Below are positions 25,110 to 37,597 of a stretch of DNA of 64,000 nt, one piece after another (position 1 is the stretch's first letter; each line of letters begins with the position of its first letter). Both the position numbers and the translations under genes were made by a program. This DNA comes from Plantago ovata. Taxonomy: Eukaryota; Streptophyta; Magnoliopsida; Lamiales; Plantaginaceae. A model generated the notes under the pieces. The model saw only the letters and a program-made list of their open reading frames with translations, made no database searches and had not been told where the DNA came from. The DNA lies in NCBI GenBank assembly GCA_028274465.1, contig CM051457.1, positions 110,917,982 through 110,981,981 on the forward strand, read 5' to 3'.

Positions 25110-26546
25110 CCTCTCGGTCTCAGTGCACATATACTCAGCCCACGTATGCTGAAAAATGAAACATCCACAGGCTTTTGTGTGTCATTATTCTTTTTTTCAG
25201 CGTATGATCATGTCTGATACAAACCGCTGGTGTTGCACTGGCAGTCAGACACTATTGAACATACTGTGCAATTTTGGTCCGATCCATGAACTTCCTTCCG
25301 GTGTGGCTCGTGTATATCCAATCCATTGGATTGTGCACAGAGGAAATATTGCCGATGGATTGGGCTAAATATAGTTGAACCCTTTCTCTTAAATATTACA
25401 TGAACTTCAATCAAATGTAATCATCATTGTACATTAGACATTAGTTAATAACGAGTTAGATAAGTATACACATTCTACCTTTTTGGTGATTTAATTTGGA
25501 ACTCAATTTAAGAGAGCTCTGTTCCGGTCCAAAGTGAACAGTATTCTACAATGGTTCAGGCCGGAAAAAAGTCCGTTAGAGGACCAACACAACTAGTCTA
25601 ATGTAAACACAGCAAAAGCGCATAAAAACAGAGAAGCAGCAAATCAAACTTTCTCAGGTGCTAATTAGTCGCTGCTGTAGGGCAATTTTTTTATATATTT
25701 TTTATTCGATGTGATTTAGTTGTAATTTGTGATTAATAAAATATCAATAAAATTGAATGGAAAAATATTTGACTAGACGAAGGAATTCCTTTTTACGGGA
25801 GTGACCAACAACATGTTTATCATTTAATTATTGTTAATCCTAATTTTAGTACAATATTTGCTAATTTTAGGACAAGAAAAAGAAAACATATACAAAAAGT
25901 GACGTAATTTATATAAATTAGTAAATTACAAAGAGACCCTAAAAGTATTAAAATTTAAAAACAATTTACAATTTGAACATATACATCTTCAAACACTAAT
26001 TCAAATACTTCAAGCATATAAATTGAATCTTCTCGAGGAGTCCGACAAATTCAATAATAGATGAAGGTTAGTTTTAGTTTCTTCATTTAAATAAGGGGTG
26101 TCTTTAAACAATCATAATCATAATTCTGTTAAGCACCAAAAATCTGTCACCAATCTGAGTGGCAGCTCATCACCTAGCTACCCACGAAAATCTGGGCAGA
26201 TCGGTAATAAGATGCCACCCAAATCTCGGGCACTAGCATGTGTGAGCGCCTACATTTTCATGAGCATCTATGTATCAGCTTTAAATTCACTATTTGGTAT
26301 GTAAATCTATTTAAAATTCGATGATATGGATAAGTCGTGCATATGAAATTTGATGATATGAATAAGTCGCGTATATAAAATTCAACAATTTCAAAACATA
26401 ACTCACTCTGCGTAAACGTCTTCATATCCATGATAGTAATATTTTTCATTCTAGTCACTCATGTTGTAATTTTTTGTGTGTTCCAAAATTTTAATTTACG
26501 TTTTACATACTTACATACAAATGAGGTCTTTATTCAAAATATATTA
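25110..26546. other. Intergenic, partly duplicated 3' flank of Hsp70
   Basis: 25110-25560 is homologous to 31980-32480 downstream of Hsp70 D. The remainder is AT-rich. Short open frames at 25156 and 26098 have no recognisable domain. Confidence 0.45.
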
Positions 26547-26801
26547 CTTCCTCTGGAAACTTTAAAGGTTTACACTTTATTTTTGTTGACTTTTCAATGT
26601 CCGGTTTGACCTAAAATAAATAATAACTCGTTAAGAAAAAATAATTTTAAAAATTATATTATAAAAGTATACTTCTTATATTTGTATAATATAACTTCTA
26701 AAGTAATTTTTTCGTAATCAATTATGATTAATTTAAGGACAAACCGAACATAAAAAAGTCAACAAAAATAAAGTTTAAACCTTTAAAGTTTCCGGAGGAA
26801 G
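26547..26801. mobile_element. Stowaway-type MITE
   Basis: The ends are CTTCCTCTGGAAACTTTAAA and its near-exact inverse finishing TTTCCGGAGGAAG, flanked by TA at 26545-26546 and 26802-26803. Length 255 bp, no coding capacity. It sits about 280 bp upstream of the orphan Hsp70 exon D'. Confidence 0.88.
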
Positions 26802-27081
26802 TATTAATATAGGTCCTTTTACAATTTATTGAATTTATGATTATTATTTTTTGTAAAATTCCAAATTTTATCCTAGAACTAATAATAAATTTGTGTCCTG
26901 TATAGCAATATGCCAATATCCCATCCTAGTTGATACTCATTGGATACTTCTCTTTTATGGGGGGTGTGGTACTGGAAAGTGGCAACAGTCACAAACTAAT
27001 CAAACTCCATTTCTTCTCTACAGTCTACCCTACAGAACTCACTTTCCGCACCTTTTTTCTTCCTGCTGCTGGCGATTAACA

Positions 27082-27219
27082 ATGGTGTCCGAAGATCTGG
27101 AAGAAGGACCTGCAATCGGAATCGACTTGGGCACTACCTACTCTTGTGTTGGAGTTTGGAAGGACGATCGTATCGAGATCATTGCCAATGACCCGGGCAA
27201 CCGTACAACACTATTTTTG
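27082..27219 (+). pseudogene. Hsp70 copy D': orphan truncated exon 1
   Basis: ATG at 27082 opens [19 protein letters not shown] and continues through [21 protein letters not shown] deletion then joins this directly to the last bases of the exon (ACACTATTTTTG/GTAAG). No exon 2 follows. Sequence to about 27510 matches the start of intron 1 of copy D, and then the locus diverges. Copy A has a deletion ending at the same exon-end sequence. Confidence 0.85.
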
Positions 27220-28202
27220 GTAAGTTTTGATGTTAATGGTATGAATTAGGGTTTTGTGATTTGTCTGCTAATTTGATTACTCGATTGACTTTGCTTGTAT
27301 ACTACTAGTGGTAATGAGGGAGAACTGAATCGAAGAGAGTACAGTGTAGTAGAAGCTTCTGGAAGCTTATGAAAAGTGAAAAAACACACTGTACGTGTTA
27401 ATATGGGATTTAATTAAGATTTGCTGTATTAATTAGATGTTTTTTAATTTTTACTGTTTAAGTACTTTTATGTTGGTCATCAGTCAAACCCATGTTCAAC
27501 ACCAGATATGAGCTAGATCTACCATGACACCATGTTTTCTAGTGCGCTTTGGGAGAATAAAATTAAGATCGAGCAGCAAAGATTTTGTTGAGCTTTATAA
27601 TAGAAATTTGTAGTTGGGAGGAGCTATTCTTGGGTTTATTTGGTTATACAGAGATGAACTATAAAACAAGAAATTGAGGAAAAAAACTACATTGAAGAAA
27701 TATAACAGAAGCAGCCGGCAGAGATGAAGTTACATGTAAACAAGGTAGCTTTCTTAGATAAATCACAAGGCGTGATGTGAGCACCATGGCTATATCTTCA
27801 TCTTCTAGTCAGAGTCGTCTGACAGGGTCTAGTTTTCTGACTGATATTGAGTGCAGATCCGGAGTTCAAGAAGCCCGATCGATCTCACACTGCAATCTAA
27901 CTTGTTTGCCGAGTCCTACAAGAGGCAGCATAAAAAGTTAATGGAATGACGACCACATATAAGAATTGAGAAATCATCAGTGTATATATGACATTGAAGC
28001 AATGATGTTAATTTGTAAATTGGAATGGTGAAATAAAGTAAAGAGGATTTTACAGAAAGTAAATTAAATATTAACTATTCCACAGAAACATTAGCTCTCA
28101 AAGAGAGTTTGGAAGTGAGTGAGTGGATCTCCATCCATAGTGAGTTGAGTAGGAATACAAGTGCATGTTTTTTGTTTTGTATCTCTCTGTTAATCGATAT
28201 CT
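27220..28202. other. Former Hsp70 intron plus unidentified sequence
   Basis: 27220-27520 matches intron 1 of Hsp70 D (AGTAGAAGCTTCTGGAAGCT). Beyond that, 27720-27950 is less AT-rich and has splice-like minus-strand signals, but I recognise no protein. Nothing else is supported. Confidence 0.4.
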
Positions 28203-28896
28203 AAACTTCTTCTGGTAGTAGTATTATATTATATATATAGAGAGAGTAGTGATTCAACTAAAAGTTGGAACAAACTAGTAATTGCAGCTATTGAAGTCTT
28301 GTAGAGTGTACTTTTTGATCGATCTTGTCAATTTGGTCAAGATTCAAACATGTCATGTCTTTCGCATGTTGGTACAATAATTCATTCAAACTGAAACGGA
28401 AACCATTGACTCTAGAAAAGAAATAAAATCTTGGGTAGGTGTTGGTACAAAGTGGTGCATATAATATTCGGTAGGTGTTGGTATAGAGGGGTACATATAA
28501 GATTATAGAAACATCTTCTAGTAGAAAAGAAAAAAATCTTGGGTGGGTGTTGGTATAGAGTGGCCGGTGCATATAATATTCTGTAGGTGTTGGTATAGAG
28601 TGGTACATATAATCTTCGGTGGATATTTGGGTACCACTCTATTAACACCTATGCACCACCACTATATACCAACACCTATCCAAGATTTTTTTCTTTTCTA
28701 GATTCACTAGTTTCAGTTTGAATGAGTTATTGTACCAACATATACATATAAGACATGACATGTTTGAATCTTGACGAAATGGACAAGATCAAAAGTACAT
28801 TGAACAACACTTAAATAGCTGCTAATTAATACTAGTCTGTTCCAAGTTTCAGTTGAACCACTACTCTCTCTATATATAATCTACTAGAAGAAGTTT
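28203..28896. repeat. Fold-back element with minisatellite in the loop
   Basis: The two halves form a long imperfect inverted repeat: AAACTTCTTCTGG at 28203 pairs with CTAGAAGAAGTTT ending at 28896, and homology continues inward through the AAACATGTCATGTC and TTCATTCAAACTGAAAC blocks to about 28450 and 28660. The centre (about 28433-28625) holds four to five copies of a roughly 30-60 bp unit containing GGTAGGTGTTGGTATAGAG. It lies just upstream of Hsp70 D. A transcript would fold into a long hairpin of over 200 bp, a possible small-RNA source. Confidence 0.85.
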
Positions 28897-29058
28897 CTAT
28901 AATCTTGCGAAGGCGTGACCGTGTGGTACTGGAAAGTGGTAACTCTACTCAACAGTCACAAATCAAACTTCATTTCTTCTCTACGGAGTATGGTCTACCC
29001 TACAAACTCACAATTCACTAACCTCACACTTTTTACTTACTACTGCTGGCGATTAACA

Positions 29059-31782
29059 ATGGTGGCGGTAAATCTGGAAGAAGGACCTGCAATCGGAATA
29101 GACTTGGTCACTACCTACTCTTGTGTTGGAGTCTGGAAGGACGATCGTATTGAGATCATTGCGCATGACCATGGCAACCAACGACGTCTTACGTGGCATT
29201 CACTGAAACGGAGCGTCTTGTAGGTGATGCTGCTAAGAACCAGGTTTCCATGAACCCTACCAACACTATTTTTGGTAACTTTTGTTAATGCTATAATAAT
29301 ACTATTATAGTACTCCTATGACTTAGGGTTTTGTGATGTGTCTGCTAAATTTGATTACATGACTGATTTTGCTTGTATTAGTCTAGTGGTAATGAGGGAG
29401 CTGAATTGAAGAGACCAAAATGTAGTAGAAGCTTCTGGAAGCTTATGAAAAGTGAAAAAAAAAACGCTACTCTTAGTAAATGATGTGTTAATATAAGATT
29501 TAATTAAGATTTGATGTATTAATTAGATGGTTTTACTGTTTAAGTACTTTGATGTTAGTTATTAGTCAGACCCCTGTTCAACACCAGATATGAGCTAGAT
29601 CTCTACCAAGAAAAATCCACTGCCACAGCCTCTCCCACCCCCCACCCCTGAATTACTGAACAACCAGAAGACGTCCAGCGTGGCGTGGCTATCGCATTTG
29701 GAAATGGTGCGATAAGTTGCATTTGTGGCATAATGTGATTGCTCCTGCTAGCTAGGGGTGTACACAAAATCAGAGACTGGCTGCATAGAAGAATTTTACA
29801 CGTAACATTGAACCGTTCCGTGACACCATTCTTAGTAAATGATGTCTTAAAATGGGATTTACTTAAAATTTGTTGTATTAGATTGCTTTACTGTTTTAGG
29901 GAGTACTTGTATCAGTGTATGTTAGTTGTGTTCAATTTTATCACATTTCGAAAATGTGCTAAAAGTTTCATTTCTGGAAAAGTGTGATTGCTCCTGCTAG
30001 GGGTCTAGCCAAAATCCGTGCTACTCAATAAAATCCTTGTTTTTACTGTTTGTCCCCCCTGCCTTACGTAACAATGAACTGTTCCGTGACAGTCAGGGGC
30101 CACACCTCCCTGAGTTTGCAACAGTATTTGCTACTATAAATACACAGTAGTAGTACTATGATTTCTCTATGAAAATGGGTGGCCGAGATTGGTGGTTTAA
30201 GCATGCTGTAGATTGAATTCAACTAAAAATTGATTAATTAATTAATTTTTTTTTATTAGGATGATTCTTCATTCTTTTATGAAGATACCAAATATTCAGA
30301 TTTTCCAATCAAGATGTCAAACATGACCAACCTTACTTTTGCCAATATTGTTGTTCTATAATGTAGTTTACTTTGGTTACTATCATCAGTTCCTAGATTG
30401 ATATTGGCTGTTTCTTACAAACCTTTTTGGTTTCCTTTTGATTTGTGATGATGTGGATGCAAAGCGCTTGATAGGAAGACGATTCAGTGACCCACTCGTC
30501 CAATGTGACATGAGACTCTGGCCGTTCAAGGTCATTTCAGGACCCATAGATGACAAACCGATGATAGTAGTATCTTACAAAGGCAAGGAGAAACAGTTTT
30601 CTGCAGTGGAAATCTCTTCCACGGTTCTGATCAAGATGAAGGAGACTGCCGAGGCATATCTTGGCACCGCTGTTACAAATGCTGTCGTGACAGTACCTGC
30701 GTATTTCAATGACTCCCAGCGCCAGTCTACCAAAGATGCTGGATTAGTTGCTGGCTTTAATGTCATGCAGATCATTAATGAACCGACAGCTGCAGCCCTT
30801 GCTTATGGTTTAGACAAAATGTCCGAGAAAAATTATCGTGAGCCAAGAACGTGCTTATTTTGATCTTGGTGGTGGTACTTTTGATGTATCGCTGTTGACT
30901 ATTGCCCAGGATATTTTTGAAGTGAAGGCAGTATGTGGGGATACTCATTTAGGAGGAGAGGATTTTGATAACAGGATGGTGAACCACTTCGTGGAGGAGT
31001 TCCAGAGGAAGCATAAGCAGGATATTAGGGGAAACCCAAAAGCATCAAGGCGATTGAGAATGGCTTGCGAGAGGGCAAAGAGGATACTTTCGTCCACTGC
31101 TCAAGCGACCATTGAACTTGATTCGTTACATGATGACTTGTACTTGACCATAACACGGGCAAGATTTCAAGAACTTAACATGGATTTGTTCATGAAGTGT
31201 TTGGAGTTGGTTGAGAAGGGTTTGATGGATGCTAAGATGGATAAGAGAAGCGTCCATGAGATTGTTCTTGTTGGTGGGTCGACCAGGATCCCTTATGTTC
31301 AGCAACTATTGCAGGATTACTTCCACGGGAAAGAGGTTGTCAAGAGCATTAATCCAGAGGATCAAACAACAGGAAAGAAAGACAGCATAATAATCACCAA
31401 TTACAACAGTAAGCTGTCCAAAGAAATTGACAGAATGATTCAAGACGCTGAGAAGTACAAAGCTGAAGATGAGGTATTTAAGAAGAGAGTGGATGCTAGG
31501 AATGCCTTGGAGAAATATGTTTGCAAAATGAGGAGTACAGTTACATACGATCAGATGAATGCTTCGAAGTTTCAGGTTGCTGAGAAGACAAAAATCATGA
31601 ACATGTTTGACTCAACCATCAAATGGCTGAATGAGAATCAACTTGCAGGGCCTGACCTATTTGAGAACAAGATGAAAGAGCTCGAGCGTATTTGGAACCC
31701 ATACACACTGCCAGGATCTGACATTTTATTTGAGGCTTTTGGGCAATGCGTGCGTGAAGATAGTACTTCTGTTCTGTTCTGA
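29059..31782 (+). pseudogene. Hsp70 copy D (multiple lesions)
   Basis: Exon 1 is 29059-29274; exon 2 starts at 30457. Lesions: the phosphate-loop Gly is replaced (GIDLVTT); several bases are lost at GNRTTPSY, shifting the frame to a stop at 29221-29223; the intron acceptor AG before DAKRLIG is GG; there is a frame change between KMSEKN and FDLGGGTFD near 30840-30860; an in-frame deletion joins SINPE to DQTTGKKDS, removing the linker and beta substrate-binding domain; and there is an insertion near the end (NPYTLPGSD for NPYIARI), so the last frame runs to 31782. The ATPase core and lid are otherwise close to copy C. Introns and flanks match copy C over kilobases, so C and D are a tandem pair. 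Confidence 0.88.
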
Positions 31783-32918
31783 GTAATGTGTTTTGGTAAT
31801 TGACAGTGTTTGTAGCTCCATGGTCTCATCGATTTTTAAGTTTATTGAGATTATCCTAATTAGCTTTTGCATATGACAGTTGTGATCCTGATAACTGGTT
31901 GTCTTTTGAGAGCATTTAACTTTTATCTTGGATGATCTCATTTAGTATGGTGGTATCAGGTATGTGCTTGCTGGCCTTTTTTCCTCAGTCTCAGTACACT
32001 TACACTCAGCTCAGGTATGCTGAAACATTAAGAACCTTTTGGATTTGTATGATTATGTCTTTTTCTTTTGGATTTTCATGTATGATCATGTCTGATCCAA
32101 AACTGCTGGGGTTGCCACTTACCGGGTGGTGTTATATAAATCCACTGCTAACACTGGCAGTCTAGCACTATTGCACTTACCTTGCAATTTCCATGAACTT
32201 CCTTCGGGTCTGGCTTGTATCCAACTCATTGGATTGCGCATAGATGAAATACTGCAAATGAATTGGGCTAAATAAAGCCGAACCCTTTCTTTGAAATATT
32301 ACATCAACTTCAATCAAATGCAATCGTGATTATGATTCATGGTTTAAAATCTTTACCAAAATGTAATGAAAATTTTAAAGTAATAATGGAGTGCATTTAA
32401 AGTATACACATTCTACTTTTTTGTTTGATTTTGGAATTAAATTTATGAGAGCTCCGGTCAAAGTGAACAGTATTCTACAATCGTACAACTGTGTATGGCT
32501 CCATTGTTAGTAATCGATCTGGCTCAAAGTCTCGGATCTCGATCAATCAGAGTTAATGTTAGATAGAAAAATTTCTCCTTTTTTATCTCAACAAAATGAA
32601 GTAAAAATGCTAGTACTACTTTTTGAACTGATTTGAACACTTTCTACTTCGTAAAATTTCATTTGATATTTTGACAATATATTCCAAAACATAGTTACTG
32701 TATAAAATATACCTCGTGTTTATTAATTAACAGGCTGGTCTTGCATTAAATGCTTCGCTTTTGTTTTGTTTATGAGTTGGTTTCATTTTTCGAAAAATGA
32801 CCCTTCATTTCCTATTGAGAAACTCAACAGGCAAGTGTCTCATAATAATACATATAATCAAATTTATGAAGACAAGTGTACAAACAAGCTTCACTTTTCT
32901 TCTTGATTGCTGCTAACA
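31783..32918. other. Intergenic between Hsp70 D and E
   Basis: 31800-32480 is homologous to the 3' flank of copy C. It includes the uninterrupted version of the site where copy C carries the TTA-flanked insertion. 32480-32918 is AT-rich and should hold the promoter of copy E. I see no clear heat-shock element cluster. Confidence 0.45.
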
Positions 32919-35175
32919 ATGGGAGTTGGAAAGGCTGGACCGGCAATTGGAATTGACTTGGGTACAACATATTCTTGTGTTGGAGTTTGGAGGAATAATC
33001 GTGTTGAGATCATTGCCAATGATCAGGGCAATCGAACGACGCCGTCCTACGTTGCCTTCACTGATACGGAGCGTCTTATCGGTGATGGTGCCAAGAACCA
33101 GGCTGCAGCAAACCCTGCCAGTACTGTCTTTGGTGAGTTAATCATGTTCAACTTCAATTCATTTTCTTTTCTGCGAATTGTCTACTATACTTACCTGCAT
33201 TGTTGGAGATATATATGGTTAGAAACTTACCTGCATTATGTGATATTGTTCTATATATTACTGACACGTCCTGTTACAAGGTGCCATTTTGTTTGACTTG
33301 CTTTTTTAGGCTCCATTTGACTTTAATCGATCTAAGAAAATAATTTTGGTGACTTGTTTTTAGAAAATAAGTTTGTGACAGGACGGAGTTAGTGCTTTGG
33401 TGACTCCCTAGTTTAGGCCCCTTTGTTCCAACTCTAAGCTCTTACACACCGAGTTGCTAGTTCGTAGTCTGCTTGGTTGTAATCTTTCTTATGTGTGTAT
33501 GGTTTATGATGATGCAGATGCAAAGCGACTAATTGGCCGACGGTTTAGTGACTCAGCCATCCAGAGTGACATAGGATTATGGCCATTCAAGGTCATTGCA
33601 GGACCTGATGATGAGAAGCCAATGATAGTTGTATCTTACAAAGGCGAGGAGAAGCATTTTTCTGCTGAGGAAATTTCTTCCATGGTTTTGATAAAGATGA
33701 AGGAGACTGCTGAGGCTTATCTTGGTACTGAAGTTAAAAATGCTGTTGTAACTGTGCCTGCATATTTTAATGATTCTCAGCGTCGGGCTACAAAGGATGC
33801 AGGACAGATTGCTGGCCTAAAAGTCATGCGGATCATTAATGAACCCACCGCTGCAGCTATTGCTTATGGTTTTGACAAAATGGCAAACAGAAGCATAGGT
33901 AGACCAAAGATTGTGCTTATATTTGATCTGGGCGGTGGTACTTTTGACGTCTCATTGTTAATCATTGACGGTGGTATTTACAAAGTGATGTCGACTTCTG
34001 GTGATACTCATTTAGGAGGACAGGATTTTGATAATAGGATGGTGAGCCACTTTGTTGAGGAGTTTAAGAGGAAGCACAAGCAGGATATTAGTGGAAATGC
34101 AAAAGCTTTGAGGAGATTGAGAACGGCTTGTGAGAGGGCAAAGAGGTTACTTTCGTGCATTCCTCAAGCCACAGTTGAAATTGATTCCTTAAATGATGAT
34201 TTTCGCCTGACCATTTCACGAGCTAAATTCTCAGAGCTTAATGCAGATCTGTTCCAAGATTGTTTGGAATTGGTTAAGAAGTGTTTGACGGATGCCGAGA
34301 TGGATAAGAGTTGTGTCGATGAGGTTGTCCTTATTGGTGGATCAAGTAGGATTCCGAAAGTTCAACAATTATTGCAGGATTTCTTCAACGGAAAAGAGCT
34401 TGTGAAGAGCATTAATCCGGATGAAGCTGTTGCCTACGGTGCTTCTGTGCAAGCAGCAATCTTGAGTGGTCAAGGTAATGAGGAAGTGCAAAAGTTAGTT
34501 CTGATGGATGTTGCTCCATTGTCCCTTGGTCTTGAAACTCTTGGAGAGAAGATGAGTGTTTTAGTTCCACAAAACACAACAATCCCTACTAGACAAGAGG
34601 ATGTTTTTACCACTTGTGATGATTATCAGACATCTATTTTGTTTAAGGTTTATGAAGGTGAGAGAACGAGAAGCGTAGATAACAATTTACTTGGTAGTTT
34701 CAAGCTGTCTGGAATCCCTGCAGCTGCAAGGGGTGTTTCTAAGGTGAATGTCTGCTTTGAGATTGATCTGAATGGCATCTTAACTGTCTCTGCTGAGGAT
34801 AAGGCAACGGGGAACAAGAAAAATATATCAATCAGCAATGATAAGCGTAGGTTGTCATACGAAGAAATTGAGAGAATGGTTCAAGATGCTGAGAAGTACA
34901 AAGCAGAGGATGAGAAATTTAAGACGAGAGTGAATGCTAGGAATGCTTTGGAGGATTATGCTTATGACATGAGGAATACAATCAACATTGTGGGTGCTGC
35001 TTCTAACCTTCCGATGGCTGATAAGGAGAAAGTACAGGATGTGTTTGATTCAACTATCAAATGGCTAAACGAGAACCAACTAGCTGAGACCGATGAATTC
35101 AAGCATAAGAAGAAAGAGCTTGAGAGTATATGGCTCCCGATTGTGTCTAGAATCTTTGAGAAAGCTGACTGCTGA
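32919..35175 (+). CDS. Hsp70 copy E, full ATPase and substrate-binding domains, no EEVD tail
   Basis: Exon 1 is 32919-33132 and exon 2 33518-35175, with the conserved intron in the Asp codon of DAKRLIGRR; 623 aa. The start [20 protein letters not shown] is at the family's usual place; an upstream in-frame ATG at 32907 adds four residues. Signatures: [54 protein letters not shown], then the beta domain with [15 protein letters not shown] and the lid. The linker is [16 protein letters not shown], so the usual Asp of DLLLLDV is Lys, as in copies A and C. The C-terminus is [21 protein letters not shown], with no Gly/Met-rich tail and no EEVD. This is the most intact and most divergent member. Likely an ATPase chaperone with changed co-chaperone coupling (inference). 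Confidence 0.88.
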
Positions 35176-35631
35176 AATTAACCTGATACATTTGGTTGTG
35201 TTTTTTCAAATGCTGTCCAAGCTATGTTTGCCTTTTGTTTCAAAAACTTAGCTGCTTGCTTGCTTTTTTTGTCTTGGGTAGGAAGAACGCCTCTGGTTTT
35301 GATTGCTTTTTATGTTTTATTTCGCTATTTAAAGCATCAAGTGTTATTTCACTTTGAAATCATAATTCAGAAGTACTATTGAGAAGCTGTTAATCATGAA
35401 CTGTTGCTGCATGCATTTTTTTTTTTTCTCGCATCATTGTTTAATTTCTGTGTACAATATGTGACTTGACAGGGAAAGATTGAATCTTCAATGATCAGTA
35501 GAACAGTTGTATCAAAAAGCAAGAGTCTACTACAAGTAGAAGGTTTATTTTGTGGACGTAGATAATGTTATCTTTGAGCAGAGAGTCCCTTAGTATTACT
35601 ATGCATTAGATATCGTAATGTACGTTGACAT
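35176..35631. other. 3' flank of Hsp70 E
   Basis: This is homologous to 58508-58900, showing that the end of gene E and its flank were copied further right. A T run lies at 35418-35429. No gene. Confidence 0.5.
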
Positions 35632-35745
35632 AATTCCCAATGATCAAGGCAACCGTACTACTCCATCTTCGGTGGCGCCGTTGACCAATTTGGTGATGCA
35701 GCCAAGAACCAGGCCTCTAAAAACCCTACCAACACTATCTTTGGT
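35632..35745 (+). pseudogene. Hsp70 copy F: exon 1 fragment
   Basis: Fragment reading [14 protein letters not shown] followed by a frameshift and the exon end (AACACTATCTTTG/GTGAG). It lacks the N-terminal phosphate-binding part. Its matching exon 2 is apparently the broken piece at 53,772, now separated by the peroxidase and the Helitron. The same rearranged exon end occurs in the copy at 60,292. Confidence 0.75.
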
Positions 35746-37410
35746 GAGCTTATGAGCTTCTTTTTTTGTAATACTTTCTCTGCCAATCATCGTATTTAAC
35801 AGATATGCTTTTGTTTGCTAAACTCATTTAATTCTCCAATGCATTGAAGTAATTAGGAAAGGGAAAAGTAATTACTTAATACAATAAGGATTTGGTAATG
35901 GTCACGTTGGAGCTAGCTTTGTCCTAGTTTACTTTGAACTACCACTCCAATTTGGATTCAGAATCCAGCCATGAAGGTCGATACTTGTTCTCCTATATAT
36001 ACGCCTCTCTTACCTTTGTATTATGCACTCCACAATTATCAAGAAAGACGTGACCTCATCGATCACCATAATCAAGGTAAATTATTCAAAAGAAGCTGCA
36101 AAATTAACTTTCTATACATCCAAATTTGCACGACATCACAATGGCAGCTTCCTCTTTGCAACACATCGCCTTGCTTTGTTTGTTTGTCTTGGTCATCATG
36201 ACTTCTGCGGCGTCGAGTTCACCACTTAGAGTTGGATTCTACAAAAGTCTTGCCCCAGCGCAGAAGCAATTGTGCGAAAGCACATTAACAAGTTCGCTTC
36301 AAAGAACCCCAGCATTGCTGCTGGACTTATCAGGTTGCACTTCCACGACTGCTTCGTCAGGGTACGTACATATGTGTTTAAATAATTGCACACTATATAT
36401 TCATGTGGGTTAATTTCAACATAAAGTTTAATTCTTTCTCATGATTCTATGCAGGGTTGTGATGCTTCGGTGCTGTTAGACGGATCTAACTCGGAGAAAG
36501 AAAGCATACCAAACAAGGGAAGTCTACGTGGATTAGAAGTAATAGACGCTATTAAAGCCGAACTCGAGCTTCGTTGCCCCAAAACCGTCTCTTGTGCTGA
36601 CATTATAGCTTTCGCAGCTCGTGACAGTGCCGGTAAAGTAGGAGGGATAAACTACGAAGTCCCTTCAGGAAGACGCGATGGTCGTGTGTCCCTGATAAAC
36701 GAACCCCTCGTCAATTTGCCAGCACCTTTCTTCAATGCCACCCAACTCAGGGACATCTTTGCAAGTAAGGGACTCTCGGTCGACGAGATGGTGACACTCT
36801 CTGGGGCCCACTCTATCGGCAGGGCTCACTGCACTTCCTTTTCTAACCGCCTGTACCCCACCATAGACCCCACTATGGACCGCAAGTATGCGTCTTTCTT
36901 GAGAAAAATCTGCCCTGCACCAGTTGCTAATAATGCCACTGCAGCTCCTCCAAAGATTAATAATCATCATAGAGTAATTAATGAAGATTCCTTGACTCCG
37001 TATATCTTGGACAACAAGTACTACGTTGGCCTGAAGAAGAAACGTGGCTTGTTCACTTCTGATCAGGTGTTGCTGACCAGCCCCTTGACAGCGAAAGTAG
37101 TTGAGCAACATGCTAAGAACAATCTTGCCTGGGTTAAAAAGTTTGCAGCTGCAATGGTGAAGATGGGTAACATTGAGGTGCTTACCGGAAAACAGGGCGA
37201 GATCAGGAAGAATTGCCGTGTTCCAAACTGATGGAACAATTAATCTACAATGGGATTCGTTCTTTTGTGTTCTTCAATTTGCGATCTTTAATTTTTGGAA
37301 CGTTTCTTGATTTGTAATCAATTTCATTTATTTTAGTTTTCTAATAAAATGATATATTGAATTTGACAATGTGTACAGTTAATTTTAATTCAATTGACAT
37401 ACTTAATTAA
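35640..37410. repeat. Segmental duplication, copy 1 left part
   Basis: Nearly identical to about 60,410-62,176. It contains the end of an Hsp70 exon 1, intron sequence, an apparent promoter and a whole peroxidase gene. The copy continues at 53,328 on the other side of the Helitron. Differences between copies are sparse, so the duplication is recent. Confidence 0.92.
36141..37231 (+). pseudogene. Class III peroxidase, copy 1 (frameshift in exon 1)
   Basis: Secreted heme peroxidase family acting on phenolics and H2O2 in the cell wall. Exon 1 is 36141-36361 and exon 2 36455-37231. An N-terminal signal peptide is visible ([20 protein letters not shown]). One A is missing in the run after GGATTCTAC (AAAA against AAAAA in copy 2, near 36240-36246), so the distal His helix is read out of frame. 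Exon 2 is intact for 258 codons: GCDASVLL, SCADIIAFAARDS, proximal heme site VTLSGAHSIGRAHC, then the C-terminal half ending GEIRKNCRVPN. Relative to typical family members, the segment around APVANNATAAPPKINNHHRV looks unusual. Because the lesion lies in a homopolymer, a sequencing error is a real alternative; with it corrected the gene would be normal length (about 332 aa). Confidence 0.8.
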
Positions 37411-37421
37411 CTAGTACATAC

Positions 37422-37438
37422 CCGTGGCGATGCCACGG
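37422..37438 (-). other. Helitron 3' terminal hairpin
   Basis: A perfect 7-bp stem, CCGTGGC/GCCACGG with a 3-base loop, lies 11 bases inside the CTAG terminus. This is the conserved termination signal position of Helitrons. Confidence 0.93.
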
Positions 37439-37597
37439 TATGATATAATTCTTATCTTATATTCATTAAAGAAAAGATTATTCAAAGATAATCGTAAAAA
37501 AATGTTTAAAGTAAAGTAAAGTATTATAATGAAGTAATTTGAGTCAAAATTAGAAAATTCATAATCAATGTATAGCAAAGGAAATACAAAGGAGCAT

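Noticed and set aside
32480..32918. Heat-shock elements upstream of Hsp70 E
   Set aside because: Scattered GAA and TTC triplets only; I could not find three properly spaced inverted units.
36665..37111. 148-codon minus-strand frame overlapping the peroxidase (and its twin at 61,418)
   Set aside because: Shadow frame opposite a conserved peroxidase exon; no independent support.
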